From the NCBI GenBank assembly GCA_964473525.1, contig CAYYPK010000006.1, positions 1 through 64,000 of the forward strand: a stretch of DNA of 64,000 nt, read 5' to 3'. Shown here in pieces: positions 63,946 to 64,000 of this stretch. The DNA comes from GCA-2687025 sp964473525 (GTDB taxonomy: Bacteria; Poribacteria; WGA-4E; GCA-2687025). Each line of letters opens with the position of its first letter. Position 1 is the stretch's first letter. A program made the translations under genes and the position numbers. Under the pieces are notes generated by a model. It was not told the DNA's origin and did not search any database. It worked only from the letters and a program-made list of their open reading frames with translations.

Positions 63946-64000
63946 ATGGTGCGATGGATGGTCATCGCTACGATGTGCGTCGCCGGATCCACCGGCGCTG
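63946..64000 (+). CDS. Partial CDS: N-terminus of a probable secreted protein
   Basis: ATG 63946 follows GGAACGGAGAG and opens a frame to the window edge: VRWMVIATMCVAGSTGA, the form of a signal peptide. The gene continues off the right side. Only about 18 codons are visible. The ~150 bases before it (63798-63945) hold no other feature I can support. Confidence 0.45.
   Translation, partial: MVRWMVIATMCVAGSTGA

Overview
The window comes from a GC-rich (roughly two-thirds GC) Gram-negative-type bacterium. It encodes an Omp85-like outer-membrane protein, lipoprotein and Tat/Sec-exported enzymes, and a large secreted protein ending in YPNPFNPEAWIPFDL. That motif, together with a phytanoyl-CoA dioxygenase-family enzyme, a tricorn protease homologue and WD40/BNR propellers, recalls Candidatus Poribacteria or a related uncultured marine lineage. 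This placement is inference from recalled family distribution, not a phylogeny. Two short N runs (1344-1353 and 45077-45097) show this is a draft or metagenome assembly, and one gene carries a probable homopolymer frameshift.

Layout. 1-5550 (minus): the rimP-nusA-ylxR-infB transcription/translation operon, headed by a leader hairpin. 5658-10248: a small secreted protein, a 4-oxalocrotonate tautomerase-like protein and a frameshifted tricorn protease homologue. 10250-15652 (minus): argH, an RlpA-like lipoprotein, pyrF, a phosphoglycosyl transferase, galU and a formyltransferase. 15758-20984 (plus): ileS and leuA, preceded by a long leader with an Ile-rich peptide and an intrinsic terminator. 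21060-22780: a phosphotriesterase-like hydrolase and a CBM9-like secreted protein. 22777-44211 (minus): a nearly unbroken run, in transcription order hisI, trpE, trpG, a methyltransferase, a MazG-like protein, two CNNM/CorC paralogues, a DUF1844 protein, a MEMO1-AMMECR1 fusion, hisS, aspS, an Omp85-like protein, der, ygfZ, a 2-hydroxyacid dehydrogenase, a sialate O-acetylesterase and a secreted metallopeptidase. 44443-49362 (minus): secreted and catabolic genes. 49551-55156: an accessory patch with a membrane-anchored AAA/WD40 protein, a BrnT toxin with an unusual HTH antitoxin, and a GH5 gene whose 3' end is duplicated. 55273-64000 (plus): sucCD, a branched-chain amino-acid-type ABC transporter (livHMGF), an envelope protein, a SIS isomerase and two VOC proteins.

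The most notable observation is regulatory. Two operons carry what look like complete ribosome-mediated transcription attenuators. Upstream of hisI-trpE-trpG a 26-codon leader contains TWRHWHWR, so both Trp and His codons sit in the sensing position of an operon that mixes a his gene with trp genes. Mutually exclusive 1:2, 2:3 and 3:4 pairings and a sigma70-like promoter can all be placed. Upstream of ileS(-leuA) a 47-codon leader contains five Ile codons, mostly ATT/ATA in a genome that prefers ATC. It is followed by a 14-bp antiterminator pairing and a 17-bp terminator stem. Recognisable promoters in the window follow a TTGNNN-17/18-TANNNT pattern.
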